A program made the translations under genes and the position numbers. Below, one piece after another: positions 62,837 through 64,000 of a stretch of DNA of 64,000 nt. The first letter of the stretch is position 1, and every line of letters starts with the position of its first letter. Source of the stretch: Micavibrio sp. (GTDB lineage Bacteria > Pseudomonadota > Alphaproteobacteria > Micavibrionales > Micavibrionaceae); assembly GCA_030824965.1 (NCBI GenBank), contig JAPJQV010000001.1, forward strand, positions 248,001 through 312,000. Reading direction: 5' to 3'. Under the pieces are notes generated by a model. The model had not been told where the DNA came from. It made no database searches and saw nothing but the letters and a program-made list of their open reading frames with translations.

Positions 62837-63012
62837 TACCTTGCTCCAAGAGACTGGAACCAGTTATCAGCGGTATCCTTCGAGATCAGGGTGCGCCGTC
62901 CGATTTTTAGAAAAGGAAGGCGGCCTTCTTTTATTTCCTTGTAAACAAGGGTTCTACCAATGCTGTAAACGCGGCAGAAAGTTGGGATGTCGTAGGCTTT
63001 GGGTTCGTTCAT
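62836..63012 (-). CDS. AlpA/excisionase-like small HTH protein
   Basis: A small minus-strand gene encoding 58-59 residues, MNEPKAYDIPTFCRVYSIGR continuing to TLVYKEIKEGRLPFLKIGRR and then TLISKDTADNW. This is the MerR-like HTH_17/AlpA pattern: a short helix pair, then a turn with KIGRRTLI. Such proteins regulate integrase or act as excisionases in islands. The ribosome site AGGAG lies at good distance before the ATG at 63012; a neighbouring ATG at 63015 would add one Met. It overlaps the ATPase gene by one base. Confidence 0.8.
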   Translation of the reverse strand: MNEPKAYDIPTFCRVYSIGRTLVYKEIKEGRLPFLKIGRRTLISKDTADNWFQSLGAR

Positions 63013-63079
63013 CATTATTCTCCTGAATAGTTTCGTATTCGATAGAATGACGATGAACGAATGGATTTACAAAGTCCCC

Positions 63080-63577
63080 TTAGTTGATTGCGTGCATTCC
63101 AATGAGGCTTTCAAGTTGAGCTATTCGCTCCTCTCTCATTATCTTCATTGCCTCTTTATATTTGTAATAAATCCTGCGAAAGTTCGCGCAGTCAGACATT
63201 GGCATTGTTGCCAAAACTGGATCACGGACTGTTTTTGTCAATTCATGTATAGCTTGTTCAGGGCCGCATCCGTTCTCACGCATAAAGTCGTCAATTCGCT
63301 TGGCTATAGGGTACTCAACGGCAAGGTCATTCTCTTGTCCGCCTTTCTTTTTCGATAAACCGATAGCACTAGAGACTGCCCGTGATTTCTTTTGCGGATT
63401 TTCAAGAGCGCAAGCTTTGATCAATTTATCTCGGCATGCCTTGTAATAGACTTTTTCATCTGCTGTGACTTCACCGGAGCTTAACGCCAAGTCATAAAGG
63501 CGCAACTGCATGTCTAATGCAGCATTGGCGCTTCCTTTTTTGGCATCTTCCAATGTGATATCTGGTAATTGGTACAT
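63080..63577 (-). CDS. Hypothetical island protein
   Basis: A 165-residue, largely helical and charged protein with no signal or membrane segment and no recognised domain (LEDAKKGSANAALDMQLRLY in the N-terminal part, MREERIAQLESLIG near the end; two central Cys, ACRDKLIKACALE). Its position between the integrase and the AlpA-like gene is typical of uncharacterised integration-module proteins. Codon usage is ordinary for the island, and a Shine-Dalgarno-like GAAAGGAAA precedes the ATG. Confidence 0.6.
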   Translation of the reverse strand: MYQLPDITLEDAKKGSANAALDMQLRLYDLALSSGEVTADEKVYYKACRDKLIKACALENPQKKSRAVSSAIGLSKKKGGQENDLAVEYPIAKRIDDFMRENGCGPEQAIHELTKTVRDPVLATMPMSDCANFRRIYYKYKEAMKIMREERIAQLESLIGMHAIN

Positions 63578-63596
63578 TTTTATTTCCTTTCGTTGG

Positions 63597-64000
63597 TTAC
63601 TTGGCTTGAAACTTGTCGATATAGTCGGCCCAGAACTGCATCATTTCGACCCGTTGTTCGATAAACTGGGCGCGGTCATACGCTTCTCCTAATGGCCCAG
63701 AAGCCTTATGAGCGAGCTGGCGCTCTATGACTTCAGAGTCGATGCCCAAGTCTTCGCGGATTGTTGTGCGAGCCAGAGCACGGAAGCCGTGCGCAGTGGC
63801 TTCCTGTGAGTATCCAAGACGCTTTAGGGCTGTATTGACGGTACCGTCGCTCATGGGTTGCTTAAACCTTCTCTGGCTGGGAAATAGCCAAGGGGAGCCG
63901 AGCAGTTCCGCTTCCCTGATCTGGTCCTTAACGATGTCCATTGCTTGGCGAGACAAGGGGATGAGGTGGCTTCGCCGCATTTTCATTTTATGCGGAGGGA
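63597..64000 (-). CDS. int: P4-type tyrosine integrase, C-terminal part (truncated by the window)
   Basis: The frame continues to the right edge of the window, so only the catalytic C-terminal part is seen. Visible signatures are KMRRSHLIPLS, HGFRALARTT with the H-x-x-R box, LAHK, and the nucleophile Tyr in GEAYDRAQF followed by QFWADYID, the tail of DUF4102/P4-like integrases. The Arg of the first box lies upstream of the shown part. Such integrases target the 3' end of tRNA genes, so the other junction should lie to the right. Confidence 0.85.
   Translation of the reverse strand, partial: PPHKMKMRRSHLIPLSRQAMDIVKDQIREAELLGSPWLFPSQRRFKQPMSDGTVNTALKRLGYSQEATAHGFRALARTTIREDLGIDSEVIERQLAHKASGPLGEAYDRAQFIEQRVEMMQFWADYIDKFQAK

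Larger units (their letters stand above)
56086..64000. mobile_element. Integrated genomic island with Gabija defence genes
   Basis: The right edge carries the end of a P4-type integrase and an AlpA/excisionase-like gene, and the left part next to dinB has repeats and palindromes. The content (anti-phage genes, hypothetical proteins, RepA-type ATPase), higher A/T in 57.5-61.4 kb and small unknown genes set it apart from the neighbouring operons. The integrase promoter and the other junction lie outside the window, so the full length is not known and the left boundary is inferred to lie between 56085 and about 56160. Confidence 0.75.

Noticed and set aside
62999..63358. A 119-codon plus-strand frame
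   Set aside because: It lies antisense to the AlpA-like and hypothetical minus-strand genes, starts inside the former, and encodes an implausible Cys/Phe-rich product.
1..64000. CRISPR array, rRNA operon or insertion sequence
   Set aside because: I found no regularly spaced direct repeats of 25-40 bp, no rRNA-like sequence and no transposase in either strand.

Overview
The window looks like a chromosome segment of an alphaproteobacterium (roughly half G+C), possibly a Micavibrio- or Rhodospirillales-like lineage; the exact placement is inference. The pointers are a CpdR-type response regulator, a TTAA-N7-TTAA (CtrA-like) box in front of the Flp pilin gene, the hisZ-purA pair, the order pal-cpoB-tilS-ftsH-glmM, and a complete Cpa/Tad pilus locus. 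Most genes are ordinary housekeeping genes packed in short operons with 1-4 nt start/stop overlaps. The last 8 kb is a genomic island.

Layout. 1-4.5 kb: end of a CtlX-like amidinohydrolase gene, an XRE regulator/GNAT pair and the dipeptidase Dcp. 4.5-9.5 kb: tRNA modification (mnmC) and envelope polysaccharide genes (WecA-like transferase, nucleotide-sugar epimerase, GT4 glycosyltransferase). 9.6-11 kb: two exported proteins (an AMIN-like lipoprotein and an EF-hand protein). 11-14.1 kb: trhO, then oxyR divergent from ahpC-ahpD, a peroxide-defence unit in which both OxyR redox cysteines fall at residues 199 and 208. 14.2-19.3 kb: TetR regulator with two matching palindromes, then lpoA-like / rsmI / yraN / BON lipoprotein / sirB1-like genes. 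19.4-28.7 kb: pal, cpoB, tilS, ftsH, glmM, thiD, hisZ, purA. 28.7-44.6 kb: a probable tail-anchored pseudokinase, a small membrane protein and the Tad pilus locus (two TadE-like pseudopilins, TadG with a vWA domain, Flp, CpaA-F, TadB, TadC, and on the other strand TadD and a secretin-N-domain protein). 44.7-47.8 kb: tRNA-Val(GAC), cpdR, a secreted protein, rluD and a candidate orphan small RNA. 47.8-56.1 kb: YjbH-like outer-membrane protein, a PAS histidine kinase with its receiver partner, glpD-glpK and dinB.

56.1-64 kb: integrated island. From the left it holds inverted and direct repeats next to dinB, a small lipoprotein/membrane-protein pair, a nested inverted-repeat region, then an Abi_C-domain gene directly upstream of a two-gene Gabija anti-phage module (GajA OLD/TOPRIM nuclease and GajB UvrD-like helicase). 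After a non-coding structured gap come a RecA-like (RepA-type) ATPase, a 59-residue AlpA/excisionase-like protein, a hypothetical protein and the catalytic end of a P4-type tyrosine integrase that runs off the right edge. The Abi_C-gajA-gajB cassette is the most interesting system here. Gabija itself is known; the tight linkage to an Abi_C protein is the part worth testing.

All calls rest on reading the sequence and remembered family features; no database search was run.
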